DNA of 64,000 nucleotides from Strigamia acuminata. Taxonomy: Eukaryota > Arthropoda > Chilopoda > Geophilomorpha > Linotaeniidae. The translations under genes and the position numbers were made by a program. How positions within the stretch are numbered: position 1 is the stretch's first letter; each line of letters starts with the position of its first letter. The stretch covers positions 57,421,369 through 57,485,368 of the forward strand of contig OX442314.1 of assembly GCA_949358305.1 (NCBI GenBank), in the 5' to 3' direction. Of this stretch, positions 9,981 to 21,770 are shown in pieces. The notes below the pieces were generated by a model that saw nothing but the letters and a program-made list of their open reading frames with translations, made no database searches and was not told the origin of the DNA.

Positions 9981-12175
9981 TTTAAACTCTCTGGCGAAAA
10001 ATTTTTTGTGTACTGATGGTGCAAAACACCTTATTAAACGAATCTCTTACCTTTCAAAAGAGGGGGAAATTTCTTTAGTCATGGTTGTGACAGGGGGTCA
10101 GCAAGCGAAACAGCCGCTAATCGCTGACCATTGGACCCTGATCTGACAAAATTTTTGGCTGTGCATGTCCAGCTTGCCTGGGTAATGGCAAACAGGGACT
10201 TACATTAGCCATACTTTCCAAAAGTCTCCTATTTTCTTTAGCTCAGCCTAAAAAACTGAGTGGTTGGGAGGGAAATATGATTCTGAACCTTCCTTTTATT
10301 TTTATTTCATTTGGTGCGAAGCCCAAGTAAATAATGACACTGTAACTGCAGAAGTTTTGAATCCGATTAGAGGTGGAAGTGCGCTGGCGACGGCTAGCAA
10401 ACCGAAAACCCACGGAAGAAAGGCGGGCATAATCCAATTGCCACACTGCAGTTCCATTATGGGCCGGGCGAGGAAGCGAGAATGGACTGAGCTTTGACAC
10501 AAAGACCTTTTGAAGACCGGGGTATTACCTGGTATCCAGGTTGCTATTACGGGGAAGTTGCATGGCATGGAACACTCAGGATGCACTGAGCGGTTGTCAA
10601 TAAATGGGATCCAGGTAGCAACGAAGTGCTGGCAAGCATGGGAAAAGTGGCGATTCATAAGCTCTGAATTGCCCTGCTGCTGCTCAAGGCGCTCATTCGG
10701 GTCCATTTCGTATAATTCCTACCCTGTCCCAAGTACTGGTTAGAAGCAATTGCAAGTTGCAAATTACAACCCAAGAATTGCTAAAACTGGGACTTGAACA
10801 GCAGGGCGAGCTGCCGGAGGTACGGGGATACCGATGGTGAAGTACTCAACTGGTGCAGAGAGCTCGTTAGAGCGTAGGAACGATATCTGTATATTCAGGT
10901 GGCTACCAGCTTTGAAAAAAGACTGGGAATCCAGCCTGTAACTTTATTTTCAATTTTTATTCATCTTCTTTGAACTTTTCGAGTTGTTACTGGTTGTGTA
11001 GGGACTGTGCTCGAACCACAGTTTTAAAGCAATCTTTGCAGTTTGGGAGTTTTATATTTTTATTTACACTTTTTTCATTTTTCTTTCTCTTCAAAACTTT
11101 CTCTATCTATTATTTTCATGGTTTCCTTGGGACTCCACATCGGACAGTAGTTACATGTAACTCGTAAAAGTGCCGGCGATATAGTACCAAAATGGAGGGT
11201 ATTGTAGCTTCGTGATGGCAGCTGAAAGATGGGACCCAGGGAGATTAGGGACGACAGGTGCGTTTGCCTCTTACTTTTAAAATGCACCTGATTGTCTCAA
11301 ACAAACAACCACTTCATTGGGATGAGCAGACATTCCAGTGTAGGCACGTTTCTGTCGAGAAGGCAGCCTCGTGCAGACTGAGGTGAAGGCCTCAGCGTAG
11401 GCGAGCGGGCGCAGTTGCGCTGATCTCTTGGGGCAGAAGGAAAGATTAACAATATCCTCGTTTATTTCTGCAGACTTCTGCTAAAAATTGTAAGTTTGGG
11501 GTGATTTTCTTTGGGAAATTCACACACCTTTATAGTTTTTCATTGTATTTTTTCTTGCCTTTCTTCTTTTTGTGAATTCTACTTCTTTGTTGCAAAACAA
11601 TAAAGTTGTGGGATTATTTAACGCTTTTGCGTGTCACCTTACCGTTGTTTTAACAATGGTAAAAACCATTTGTTTGGTAATGTCGAAGCTTTTGGGACAC
11701 GATTTAGGTGCTTTATTTTAAAGTACAAAAGTCATGTTTCAATGGAATCAGACCAATTATTGATCTGGTTCTATGGCTTCAAGGACCAAACAATCACCTT
11801 CTGTTGTTTTCGAAATGTTGGTTTTTCTGCAAAAACAGAAATAATCAAATCATTTTTTGTGGTCAAAGTTTTTATTTTTTCAAAAATCAAAGATGGCGAC
11901 CTGGAAACAATTGAAAAACCATGTGGAAATCTAAGATTTTTCCAGAAATTCTGGAATTTCGAGAAACTAAAGTTTTTGGAACTCTGGGAAATAACTTCTG
12001 GAAATTTCGAACCAATCACGTGATTTTTGGGGATAATGGGGGGGAGTGACCTCACTAATCCCTCCCCCATGAATGGCCAATCCACACAACATTGCTGACC
12101 TCTAATTGGCTGCAAACTAATCCCTTGGGTCCATTTTGTTTTTCTGCGGACCTGCTATCTGGCACATTTCAGCCA
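9981..12175 (+). other. Long non-coding leader of element C
   Basis: About 2.2 kb between PBS and gag without a credible coding frame. A near-direct repeat, GGTATCCAGGTTGCTA and GGGATCCAGGTAGCAA, occurs near 10530 and 10610. It could include an older nested insertion or a leader intron; neither could be delimited. Confidence 0.55.
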
Positions 12176-13796
12176 ATGCCATACACCAGATCAGGCAAGA
12201 AAACGGTGGAGTCACCGGCGATTAAATTCGTTACAACAGAAGAAGATTCCGACGTCGATTCAAACAATTCACCCCTGAATTTAACAATCGAAGAAGAAAT
12301 GGAAAATAAAGGTAACAAACCGTTGGACCAAGCAATGCTTGAGACGACATGTCAAATTTTCGATCTGAAAATCGAGAATATAACCACGTACGCCGTATAG
12401 GAAAGCGCGCTGCTTGCAGTGGCCAACCATACAGTGGAAATCAAGCACGAAGCTGATGTTTTAAAGCAACAATCAGTCTAATTTAACGCGGAAAATGACG
12501 ACCTAACCAGCCGTCTTAAAGAAGCGGAGATTGCAATTCGTTCGCATCTGTGATCGATAAAAACCTTGTCAGACCTGTTGACCCAACAGAAGTCTGTCAT
12601 GGACAACGTGACAGCGGCGGGCCAAGCAATGGTCGAAGCCGACAGAGTGGCAAACGCTGCAAAAACAGCTGTCGCACACGCATTCAAACACGCCAGTAAT
12701 TGTGAACGGCAATACGCAAAACGTAACGCCACCAACAATTACTGCAGATCCGACGTTTCTGGCCTGGGGTAATACCATCAGCCAGGAAGTGGACGAACCG
12801 TCAAATGATTTTAAACCCAAAGATGCGATTGATTTGGTAAAACATATCAACGCAATTGGAATGGAAGCTTTCCACGGAGAAAAGACAAAAGCCAAAGCTT
12901 TTCTCACTGACCTGAAGAAAGCTTTAAAATATGTCAATCCGTACATAAATCAGGTGCTTCAACACCACCTATTTAAATTCTTTAGAGGCGAAGCGGGAAC
13001 ATGGTTTTCGTCAGCTAATAAGGAATCATGGCAGAAATTCGAAAACGAATTCATAAGAAGATTTAAGCCAAGCGACACTGCGTTGCTGGCTGAAATTGAA
13101 AAGGTGAGACAAGCATCTTACGAGTCGGCCGCGGAGGTTGTCAACAGACTTGAGAAGCTGTACCAACAGCTTACTATACCGGTGCATGAAAGCCAGCAAA
13201 TTCGGAAAGTGCTGTCAATCCTGCGACCAGCAGCTAAAGATATGGCACGAGCAGCATTGCATGCTAATAACTCGTGGACATCACTAAAAAATGCTTGCGA
13301 AATCACCGAAGCCTCTGTCCTTAACGAGGATACGGTGATTCCAGCAACTCCCTTGGCGGGAAAGGCAGAAACTGTTTTCCCACCAAAACAAACTCCACAG
13401 CAATTGGTAGCAACTGCGACCATCACTGCTGCAGAGAAGACTAAACCATTTGTTCCTTTTGGGATGAGAAATCTCAATAACCGAACATTATTTCCCGCAC
13501 CAAAAAACGCTGCTGTAGCAGCAACCAAAGGCGCGGAGAATACCGAACGTTCGCTAGTTCCCAGCAATAAGCTGAAGGACTATGCAAACAAGCCACGAGT
13601 CGGCGGTTGCTGGAGATGTGGAGGCCCTCATTTTGAGCGACAATGTCCTCATAAAGAAGAATCCGCCAAAGCAACCATCGAGTTGATCGAGGCAACCAAA
13701 CTTCACCTGGCACAACAAATGTTTATGGCCAGTGAATTTAGTTGGAACTCGGTGACGGGAAACGAGGAGCCGCAGTCGGAGGAGACTTCAGAGTAA
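12176..13796 (+). pseudogene. gag: gag of element C, interrupted
   Basis: Starts MPYTRSGKKT at ATG 12176 and is broken by TAG 12398-12400, TAA 12479-12481 and TGA 12551-12553. A frame change near 12700-12770 leads into the frame that then stays open to 13796. The capsid-like part lies at about 12950-13330 (YINQVLQHHLFKFFRGEAGTW and RRFKPSDTALLAEIEK). A zinc knuckle GCWRCGGPHFERQC near 13606-13650 has three residues instead of four between the second Cys and His, an unusual spacing. The end overlaps pol in the -1 frame. Confidence 0.85.
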
Positions 13797-13808
13797 TTGA
13801 CGACTGCG
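13757..13808 (+). promoter_or_regulatory. Gag-pol -1 frameshift signal of element C
   Basis: Canonical heptamer G GGA AAC at 13757-13763, in the gag frame. After a 7-nt spacer, CGCAGTCG (13771-13778) pairs perfectly with CGACTGCG (13801-13808). The gag stop is within the 22-nt loop. The pol frame is open across the heptamer. Confidence 0.83.
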
Positions 13809-16800
13809 CCCTTTCAACAATTCTGATCCCTTCGAAGGAAGACATCTATGATTCTCTGTTTGATGATGTGTCATCAGAGAAACCAAATCCATGCATTGTT
13901 TTCTCGTCAAAACCAGAAACTGACCAAGTCAATGTTGCATTGAAAAAAGGAAAAAGCGTTTCACCAATGCCCTACCTCAAGACAACTTTGAATGGTATTA
14001 AAACAACCACTCTGATGGACACTGGGGCAACTCATAAATACATCAGTGGTGGAATGCTAAAGAAATTGGGCCTTCTCAGGTACATGACTCCATTTCTAGG
14101 AAATAGAGTTGTGCAAACTGGTGATCGACCAACTCGTCCAACGGGAACCATCACTATACCATTTAAATGGCGAGGTGGTGAATTCCCAGAAACATTTACA
14201 GTACTTCCATCAGCTTCTGAATTTATTGTATTGGGCTGTTCATGGATTGTAAAACATGAAGTTGTTCTTAACTTAAAAAAGCGAGAATACTTTCATATCG
14301 ACTTTCCGACTGAAACTTTTCCTTTTGATGTTCTCCCATCAGCGGAAGATTTTGGGAATGCTGTAAGCTTAATTGAACAATGGGAAGCTTTGATTGCAGA
14401 ATCGAAAGAATCTGCAGTTGATACATTGACTTTGGAGGAGCAACTCTTATCCAAAAGTCACTTATCAGCAAAACAAAGATTTCAAATCACAGCTCTTGTG
14501 AACAAGCACAGACATGTGTTTAGTAGCAAAGCTGGCTGTCACCCCACATTGGAACATCCAATTCCAACGGGTGATGCACCAGCATTTCGATGCAAAGACC
14601 GACCTATGGATCCGAAAAAAGCAGAGCTTTACCGAGAATTGGTCGCGGAACTGTTGAGAGATGGTTGGGCTGAACCATGCGAAGAAAGCTATAAAAACCC
14701 TCCTGTGATTGTTGCCAAAAAAGACGGTGGATATCGCCTGTGCATCGATTTTTGCTGGTTAAACAAGATTACAATAAAAGATGTCTATCAAATGCCATCA
14801 ATTTCAATGATCTTGGCTTGCTTGGGTGGGAAAAAATTCTTTTCCACATTAGATCTAACCAAAGGTTATTATCAAATCAAGCTCAAACCAAGTGATAAAA
14901 TAAAAACCGCTTTCTCTACTTCTGACGGAACATACCAGTTCACTCGTATGCCCTTTGGGTTATGTAATACACCAAGTGCATTTCAGAGAATGATGGATAA
15001 AGTTCTTGGCACTGCTCAGTACAAATAGGCCTTAGCCTATTTGGATGACATTATCATTTTTAGTGATTCTTTTGAAGAACACTTGCAACATTTGGACGAC
15101 ATCTTGTCCAAACTAGATAAAAGTAAATTGACGGCTAGTCCATCAAAATCATTTCTTTGTCCAGAAAACTTACATTTTCTTGGATTTACAATGAACCAAG
15201 GGAATTACAGCCCAAACGGTGATAAAGTGGTAGCCATCGTTAAATATCCGACACCTTCCAGTATAAAACAGCTTCAGCGTTTTATTGGAATGGTGGGATT
15301 TTACGCTGCATTAATTCCAAACTTGAGTATAACTCAGAAACCATTTTTCGCACTTTTAAAGAAAGATGTGAAGTGGAAATGGACAGAAGAGTGCAATAAC
15401 GCATTCGAGATTCTAAAAAAGCAGCTTGCAGAAGGAATTATGCTGCCTTTGCCCGATTTTTCCCGCAACTTTACCATCCATGCAGATGCAAGTGGCGGCG
15501 GGCTTGGTGCAGTCCTTATGCAAATTGACGATCATGGGGCTCTTAGACCTGTTGCTTACGTTAGCAGAACACTGCAAAGCGCAGAGAACAACTATAGCGC
15601 CACTGACTTGGAATGTTTAGCTGTGGTTTGGGCTGTAGAAAAGTTCAGGCCATATATTGAATATTTCGAATATGAAGTTGAGACTGATCATCGTGCTCTG
15701 AAATTTCTGATGACGATGGAAAATCCAACTGGAAGATTAGCAAGATGGGCAATGAAATTACAAAACGAAAATTTCACCATTAAATACAGGAAAGGCACCG
15801 ACAACGAAGTTGCAGATGCTTTATCCAGAGTCTCCCTCGATAATGTTAACCCATTAGAGGAAACAAGGACATTGGAAGAAATCACAGAGACTAATGCTCT
15901 TACATTTCTATCTTACGAAGTCGATGATTCCATGTCTTTTGAAAACATCACTTTAGAGCAAAAGAAAGACAAACATTTGTTCCTTTTGATGGAATGGTTG
16001 GAATTGGACGAGGAACAACCTCGCCCAGTACTACCTAAATTTCTAGAAGACAGACAATATGATTGTACACTCACAAGAAAAGGTATGCTTATTATATATG
16101 CACCTTTTAAGTCAGATCTCTTTGCTGAGGAGTCAGATTTAGGAACGGGTTTTAAAATATTTGTTTTTTCATCTTTCAGATTGGCAGCACTTCAATTAGT
16201 TCATGACCACCCAATGGCTGGTCATGGGGGAATTGAGGCGACATTGGAAAGACTGAAAAGAATCTACTTCTGGCCAAACATGCAAAAAGATGTAAAATTA
16301 CACGTGGCTAGCTGCGATCGCTGTCAACGTTGTAAACCAATTCAGAGGAAGCCAAAAGGACTTACAAGTTATGATCCCGACTTCCCCAAAAATTGGACGT
16401 TTTGAAAAAGTAGGAATAGATTTGATAGGTCCATTGCCTCGAACTCAAAACAGAAATAGATTTATCCTAGTTGTGGTGGACTACGCCACAGGTTGGATGG
16501 AAGCTACACCGCTGAGATCAGCCAAAATGAATGCATTAGCACCCATTTTGAAGCGATTCTTTAGCGCTCATGGGTGCCCTCGGTTTATGCTGAGCGACAA
16601 TGGCCCCCAGTTCATTTCAGACGTTTATGAGAGACTTTGTGAAGATGCAGGAGTTGTTCCCATCAAAACAACTCCTTACCATCCACAAACTAACCTCACT
16701 GAGCGCGTGAATAGAAATATTAAAATCAAGCTTCGAATTTTCACATTTGAACATGACCAATTACGACAATTGGCTGATTACCAACGACACACAAACGCCA

Positions 16801-17369
16801 TCGCTGATACCACATCGAAGGCAACAGCAACAATCACGAGCGAGACAGCCAAGACTGTTTCGCCAAAAGTAAAGCGGACGGAGAAAACTCCGGAAGAACT
16901 GAAAGGGGTTTGGAGTCAAATATTGCCTGCCCCATTTTTTTCTTTGCCGTTGACAGCTTCGACCGAAGCTGGAACCATCGCAAACTCGTTCGTTTTTCCT
17001 ACGGCAAGCGCACCGCTGCAACCAGCAAGCGAACTGTTCGCCACCGCACCGGAAACATCAACAGCCATCGAGATGCCACCAATATCCGGCGACATCCTGA
17101 CAGATCTTGTTTTCGGCGGTGAGACCGAAGTCACGCCGATGATCATCGAGGATGCAGACACGACGGTCCAAACTCCAAAAGCCGAGGAAGATATCACGTC
17201 GAATCCAAAGCCGAAATCAAAGTCCATCGCCAAAAAGAATCGGGATAAAAGAGCGCGCCACCACCAGACGAAAACGAACCGAGATCTGGCGGAGAAGATG
17301 TCGCCAATTTGCCAAGAAGAGGCGGATCAACTCGACGAATTGCCAGTGACACCGGGAAAGTCGTTGTAA
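13757..17369 (+). pseudogene. pol: pol of element C, with one nonsense codon and one frameshift
   Basis: Order: protease (LMDTGATHKYI, about 14015), RT (KDGGYRLCIDF; FSTLDLTKGYYQI; MPFGLCNTPSAFQ), TAG at 15026-15028 where related elements have Trp before ALAYLDDIIIF, then RNase H (HADASGGGLGAV, TDHRALKFL, VADALSR). The integrase zinc motif ends in CDRCQRCKP. A frameshift near 16380-16395, at a run of C and A, moves into the frame that carries the integrase core: D in GIDLIGPLP, D in LSDNGPQF, E in LTERVNR. Soon after (about 16750) the protein switches to a Thr/Pro/Lys-rich stretch unlike an integrase C-terminus. This suggests an internal deletion that joined integrase to the tail of a third ORF ending at 17369. 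Confidence 0.88.
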
Positions 17370-17748
17370 CCGAAGGAATAAGCAAATAAGCGTTCAGGTC
17401 TCTTTAGACCTACATCATCACAGTGTTTTTATTGTATAACTAAAAGTTTTTTTTCACATTTTATTTTCAACTTACCTTTAAAGTTTTTCCATTTAAATAA
17501 CCACGAGTTATAAGTTTAAAATTCAAATAACATTTTATTCATGTTCAAATTTACAAAGTGTTTCTTACAAATTATTTATTATACAGTGTATTTCAAATTT
17601 TCTGTTCCCATCCTGGGGGTAAGTGTGGTCCTTGAGTGTGCGTTTCCCGCAGTGTTTTCCTGTCAAAAGAAGTAATATTCAATTAACTTTTCAAATCACT
17701 TTCGTGAAGTGTGTTGTCAGTTCTCCTTTCTAAGACTTACCTCTTTTT

Positions 17749-17759
17749 AGGGGGGGAGA
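17749..17759 (+). other. Polypurine tract of element C
   Basis: AGGGGGGGAGA lies directly against the 3' LTR start and is the expected plus-strand primer. Element 4 has the identical tract. The 380 bp before it (17370-17748) is AT-rich 3' untranslated sequence without an ORF. Confidence 0.85.
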
Positions 17760-18389
17760 TGTGACCAGCTGTTCACTCACCCTGTGTCACTTCACTGCAA
17801 CACACGGCGCTTCCAAGCTCTCGCGCACCTCGTGTGTTTCTCGTGCGCGACCTGGCGCGGTCCTCCGCACCAGGTGGAGCTGTCGGTCGTTGGTCCGGCC
17901 AATTGGGAACCGGAAGTGCCCCTTCCGGAAGTGGTGGGCCCCGCAGTAGCCCGAGAGTTGATTCTTGACCAGCATGGCGAACGGTCGCTTTCCGACCCTC
18001 TTCCCAATGCTGATCACAAGAGAGACCCGAATGACCGACGCAGCAATGCTGTCGCCGGTCGGGACTTGAGCGTCCAACACTCCGTGTTCGCCGCACGTTC
18101 CTAAAGAACGTTGCGACGACGCGGCACAAACTGCATTCACCGACCTCGCGTCATGGCGATCTACCGATTGCCGTGACACGTGGTCAAATCAGGAATAGCG
18201 GCAAAACCGCCATTACACTTGGGAAATACACCTTGAGACACCATATCATACCCTTAGACAACAATAAAGCAATAACCAAAACCTAAACTTGTGTCTTTTG
18301 TGTATTTCGTGGGATTTATCATCGTGTGTGTTGCGTCCAGCGCCCCGTGGTCCTCCCCAGACCACGTGGCATCCGTCCGAACACTCACA
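17760..18389 (+). repeat. 3' LTR of element C
   Basis: Starts TGTGACCAGC directly after the polypurine tract and ends ACTCACA; it is near-identical to 9329-9960. Downstream DNA begins GTTTATG and belongs to a different context. Confidence 0.9.
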
Positions 18390-18392
18390 GTT

Positions 18393-18865
18393 TATGTAGC
18401 AAGAAATAGACAGCATCACCATTTCCCCATAAGTTATGAAAAGTTTTTTAACTTCCTCCATGATTTCAGGGTCGTTAATTAAATCTCTCAACTCCTTTGG
18501 GGTTTGAAAAGTAGAAATAGCGCTTATGATGTCTTCGTCTTCACCGATTTTCATAACCTTTCTCATTTTTAGTCAACCAAGTGACGCAACTTGAAACCCT
18601 CCTCTATCACTTCGGCCTGCTTCTTGCCTTTACATTTCATAATTTCTTCTTCTTGGGTGAACTAGTACTTGACTAAGTCCGTAATGGTGTGGATAGTTTC
18701 TGGGTCTTGCAGAATTTCGTGTACACGTTGTCCAATGCGCAGGGCGGTTCCGATTGCGACGGCGTTGTCAGAAGTGCTGAATTTCGGACAAGGAGCTTTG
18801 CGAAGCGCAGAATTAGTCAGCCCGAAAATGCAGGCACTGACAAAAAGGTACCGGTATCTAAACAT
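18393..18865 (-). pseudogene. Small minus-strand gene or gene remnant, unrecognised
   Basis: At 18865 an ATG opens a 67-codon frame starting MFRYRYLFVSACIFGLTNS, which looks like a signal peptide, and containing ILQDPETIHTITDLVKY. A TAG follows, after which the same frame stays open for about 39 codons (CKGKKQAEVIEEGF). A second frame from 18566 encodes LRDLINDPEIMEEVKKLF, similar in pattern to the first (a short helical DPE block). It is cut by the 3' end of element C. This could be a small secreted or helical repeat protein broken by a nonsense mutation and the insertion. No family was recognised. Confidence 0.35.
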
Positions 18866-19238
18866 CTAATTGTATGACAAAGATTAATACGAATACGATA
18901 AATACAACACAATAGGATATAATACGATATAATAGGTAGGTGATTTTGCGTGTCGATTCAAAACTGACCTTGGTTAATTTGTTCTTTCTGTTGTCTGCTG
19001 TCCTAGAAATAGCACAACTGATTGCTTCACAAATCCACTCCCAGCTTTTATATTTTAATGTCTACCGTAATACTCTTATTTTATTTCCTCATTACTCATG
19101 CAGGCCCACATTTGCAGATAAAAATCAGCTTGAAGAAAGGAATGCAAACAATTACAAATCAAAAGAAATATTTTAATTTATTCACATTTCAATTTCTAAA
19201 GATTCTACCACTTGAAGCCGGAGGTATTTTGTTCGATC

Positions 19239-19640
19239 TGTGACCAGCTGCCCCTGCGCACGGGTCGCTGCACTGCAACAGCAATGCACTTGGCGCAGCT
19301 CCAGCGCATCTCGTCTCTCGCGCAGCCTGTTGCGGACCCCTGCAACCAGGTGGAGCTGCGGGCCCTTGATTGTTAGAACCGGGCCCCGGAAATCGCCCTT
19401 CCGGAAGTTGGTGGGCCCCGTAGGGACCCACGAGTCGTTCAACAACCAGCAAGGCGAACGGTCGCCTTGCGACATCCTCCGAAACTGGCTGCGAAAATAA
19501 CCAAAACGATCGGCGTGGCGACGCTGTCGCCTGCCGGGACCTGAGCGTCCAGTTGCGCCACGTCCGCCGTGCGTTCTCCGTAACTTACAACAGTCATACA
19601 AATGGCAGTCCATCACCTCGCTGGTGGAGAATAGCCGGCG
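19239..19640 (+). repeat. Diverged, truncated LTR related to element C
   Basis: Begins TGTGACCAGCTG and follows the element C LTR in order (CTGCAACA, CCAGGTGGAGCTG, CTTCCGGAAG, GGTGGGCCCC) with many substitutions; similarity fades near 19640. No internal element region is attached, so it is a fragment or an old solo LTR. No genes are seen at 18870-19238 or 19641-19978. Confidence 0.65.
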
Positions 19641-19978
19641 AATCCGGATCAAAAGCTGCTCGCTTAGTACTGACTCTTTCTCGGATCACTACCAAGTCTT
19701 TTGAAAATTCGGAATCGTTTCAAGAAAGAAAAAGAAATCGTTTTGGAAATTCAACACAGACTTACTCGACGACCAGCGCTTTTGTGAACGTTTTTCACAA
19801 AAATGGGGCGATTGGATCCATTTTTACAGTTTTTAGTTGGTGCAAAATAATTGGATGACCAATGGAAACAACCACGCAGGAGAAATTGATGAAATTGTGT
19901 TTTGGCTGCGCAGGAGTTCTAGAGTGTTGCTATTTTATTGTTATTGATTGTTTCATTAGGTTGTGTTAGTTGTATTTG

Positions 19979-20612
19979 TAAAGGTGGGTTCACACTTGGA
20001 AGTAAAGTAAGGTAAAGTAAAGTAAGCTCAGATAAAGTAGAAGTAAGGTAACGCAAGTGTGTTCACACTTGTTTTGAGTTGAAGTAAAAATGAACCAATC
20101 ACAATGTAATGCCAAGATCTCAATCCAGAACAAGATATATTTTGAACTTTGAAAATAATTATGATGAATCAGATTTAGAGGACTTGTTTCTAAATTTTTA
20201 TTTATTTTATTTATGTTTTTTTTTCTACCTCCCTGCGCGCTTCGTCAAAGCGATGTTTGGTTGCATTCAATTGCACAAATGCGGCCGATGTTCGGCCGCA
20301 TTTGCGCGATTGAATACGGCCGATGGTCCGCCACATTTGTGCGATCGATTGCGGCCGATGTTCCGCCACATTCGCGCGATCGAATGCGGCCGAACATCGC
20401 CCGCATTTGTGCAATTGAATGCGGGCAAACATCGCCCGCATTTGTGCATTGAATACGGGCGATGTTTGGCGAACATTTCGCAAAAACGTCGCGAATAACG
20501 AATAAAAATACCTTGCGAAAACGTCGCGAACACGGCGCAAATAACGAATAATGACACGTCGCGAATATTTCGCGAAAACATTGCAAAACCGTCGCGAATA
20601 ACGAATAAAAAC
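19979..20612. mobile_element. Left half of a small DNA transposon, split by element 2
   Basis: Starts with TA followed by AAGGTGGGTTCACACTTG (from 19981). The inverse complement, AAGTGTGAACCAACCTT followed by TA, ends the right half at 33465. The 19-bp inverted ends differ at one position. With element 2 removed, the transposon would be about 880 bp with no transposase, so it is probably non-autonomous. The flanking TA suggests a TA-targeting superfamily. Confidence 0.65.
20278..20480. repeat. 35-bp satellite array, about six units
   Basis: Units start at 20278, 20313, 20348, 20383, 20418 (34 bp) and 20452 (partial). Several units hold a palindrome: TGCGGCCGA/TCGGCCGCA in the first and ATGCGGGC/GCCCGCAT in the fifth, so the arms changed together. 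A second set of related units with CGTCGCGAATAACGAATAA follows to 20610. Protein-like ORFs over this region are products of the repeat. Confidence 0.8.
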
Positions 20613-21678
20613 TGTGGTGACCTCAAATATTCGTATCTGAGTGCCCACCATATTTCCAAATTGTCTTATGAACATATCAAACATTCCTATATGTTTTGTT
20701 CCAATGTAAATTGAAATAAAACATACATTAATAAAATATAAAAACAAGGCACAATATTACCCAAATAATATTGTGTTTCGCAGCAAGTTTTGGCCCAGCA
20801 ACAGCGTCAACCAATCACGTTGCAGCGTGCATTGCTTTGATGATGCTGCTAGGCGTGTGCCTGGGCGGAGCATCCCTTCCCCTCGCGCGTGCCCGACTCA
20901 ATTGTTGCACACGACCCGAAAGCGGCCGTGTGTGATCTCTGTGCAACTCGTCATCTGCGCAGCTTTTCTGAGCAGATTTAGAAGTGAGCCAAACGGTTTT
21001 GGCCCACTCTTCCCGCATTCTTGATTCTGCTTCCAAACCATTCACATCTGTGTCAAACTTATGCCAACCATTGCTAAGTGTGATCTGTGATATCTGGAAG
21101 AGTTGAGATTCATTGCTGGTCCGTGCCAACTGTACGGAATAGCGCCCTTCTGCTTGAATTACTACGCGTAATTTAAGCCATTTCTGTGTGTGAATTGACA
21201 TTGAGCTTGCTCTGTTAATTTGAAGGCTTTGTGTCGAGTTTAACTCCACAAAGCAATTTGTGTAAAGACCGATTGTTACGTCGAGCTTGCTCCGTAATAA
21301 TCGAATCGCTGTGTGCAAGACGTATTCTCGTGTCGAGCGTGCTCCACGAGGATTTTTAGTATATTCAGCAACGTATTTTAGCGTCGAGTTTACTCCGCTA
21401 AAATCCCGCGCTCACACGACGCCGTCGACGCCATCTTGGAGCCAACGGTCAACTGTGAGTGTATATTTGAAGAAGAAGCCAGATCGACCCCAAACATTTT
21501 GAATAATACCTCCTTTGTATTTTGAACAATTAAAGCTATTTAATTTTTCCTTTACTCTGTGTAAAATCATTCCCCTAGACAAACATTTGGCCACAGAGTA
21601 GAAGTCCTGTACGGCATCTCTACGACGATTGCTTATTGAATTTATATAATTTAATAAGTAAAAACCCGGATCGCCGCA
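20613..21678 (+). repeat. 5' LTR of element 2 (1066 bp)
   Basis: Runs TGTGGTGACC to CGCCGCA. It includes AATAAA-like (about 20710) and ATTAAA-like (about 21528) signals and an array of hairpins described separately. A 167-codon ORF on the opposite strand (20815-21318) has no recognisable domain and runs across the hairpins, so I do not treat it as a gene. Confidence 0.94.
21120..21404 (+). other. Array of covarying hairpins in the element 2 LTR
   Basis: Five hairpins share a plan: outer stem, 2-nt 5' bulge (TC or TT), inner stem GAG(C/T) with (G/A)CTC, and a 2-3 nt loop. They lie at 21193-21220, 21226-21254, 21271-21302, 21324-21353 and 21375-21404. Outer stems are 8-10 bp and all different: AATTGACA/TGTTAATT, GCTTTGTG/CACAAAGC, GATTGTTACG/CGTAATAATC, ATTCTCGTG/CACGAGGAT, ATTTTAGCG/CGCTAAAAT. 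Two more hairpins precede them: TCCGT/ACGGA at 21120-21138 and GCTTGAATTAC/GTAATTTAAGC at 21152-21178. The array is duplicated in the 3' LTR (+11540). Its place late in the LTR suggests it is transcribed, but the start site is unknown. Confidence 0.8.
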
Positions 21679-21680
21679 CT

Positions 21681-21698
21681 TGGGGGCCTGGCCGGGAT
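21681..21698 (+). other. Primer-binding site of element 2, tRNA-Pro type
   Basis: TGGGGGCCTGGCCGGGAT, two bases after the LTR, matches the tRNA-Pro site at 15 of 18 positions. Confidence 0.75.
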
Positions 21699-21770
21699 AG
21701 TTTTGATTGTTAAAATCCGATTTTTGCAAAAAGATCCTTTATTTCCATTGTTCTTTTTCAATTTGACAAA

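Larger units (their letters stand above)
9329..18389 (+). mobile_element. Ty3/Gypsy LTR retrotransposon, element C (inactivated)
   Basis: Bounded by a 632-bp 5' LTR and a 630-bp 3' LTR, roughly 97% identical by eye. A degenerate tRNA-Pro-like PBS follows the 5' LTR and the tract AGGGGGGGAGA precedes the 3' LTR. The interior has a 2.2-kb leader, gag with three in-frame stops and a frameshift, and pol with one stop and one frameshift. The flanks do not show a target duplication (GTAC on the left, GTTT on the right), which suggests recombination or rearrangement after insertion. Confidence 0.9.

Noticed and set aside
11631-12023. 130-codon ORF in the leader of element C
   Set aside because: Low-complexity Phe/Lys/Asn-rich translation of AT-rich DNA without a recognisable domain.
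20278-20480. Evenly spaced 35-bp repeats suggesting a CRISPR array
   Set aside because: The units are contiguous with no unique spacers, they vary in sequence, and the context is eukaryotic transposon DNA.
20815-21318. 167-codon antisense ORF in the element 2 LTR
   Set aside because: It runs through the hairpin array and has no domain; its openness is explained by sequence composition.
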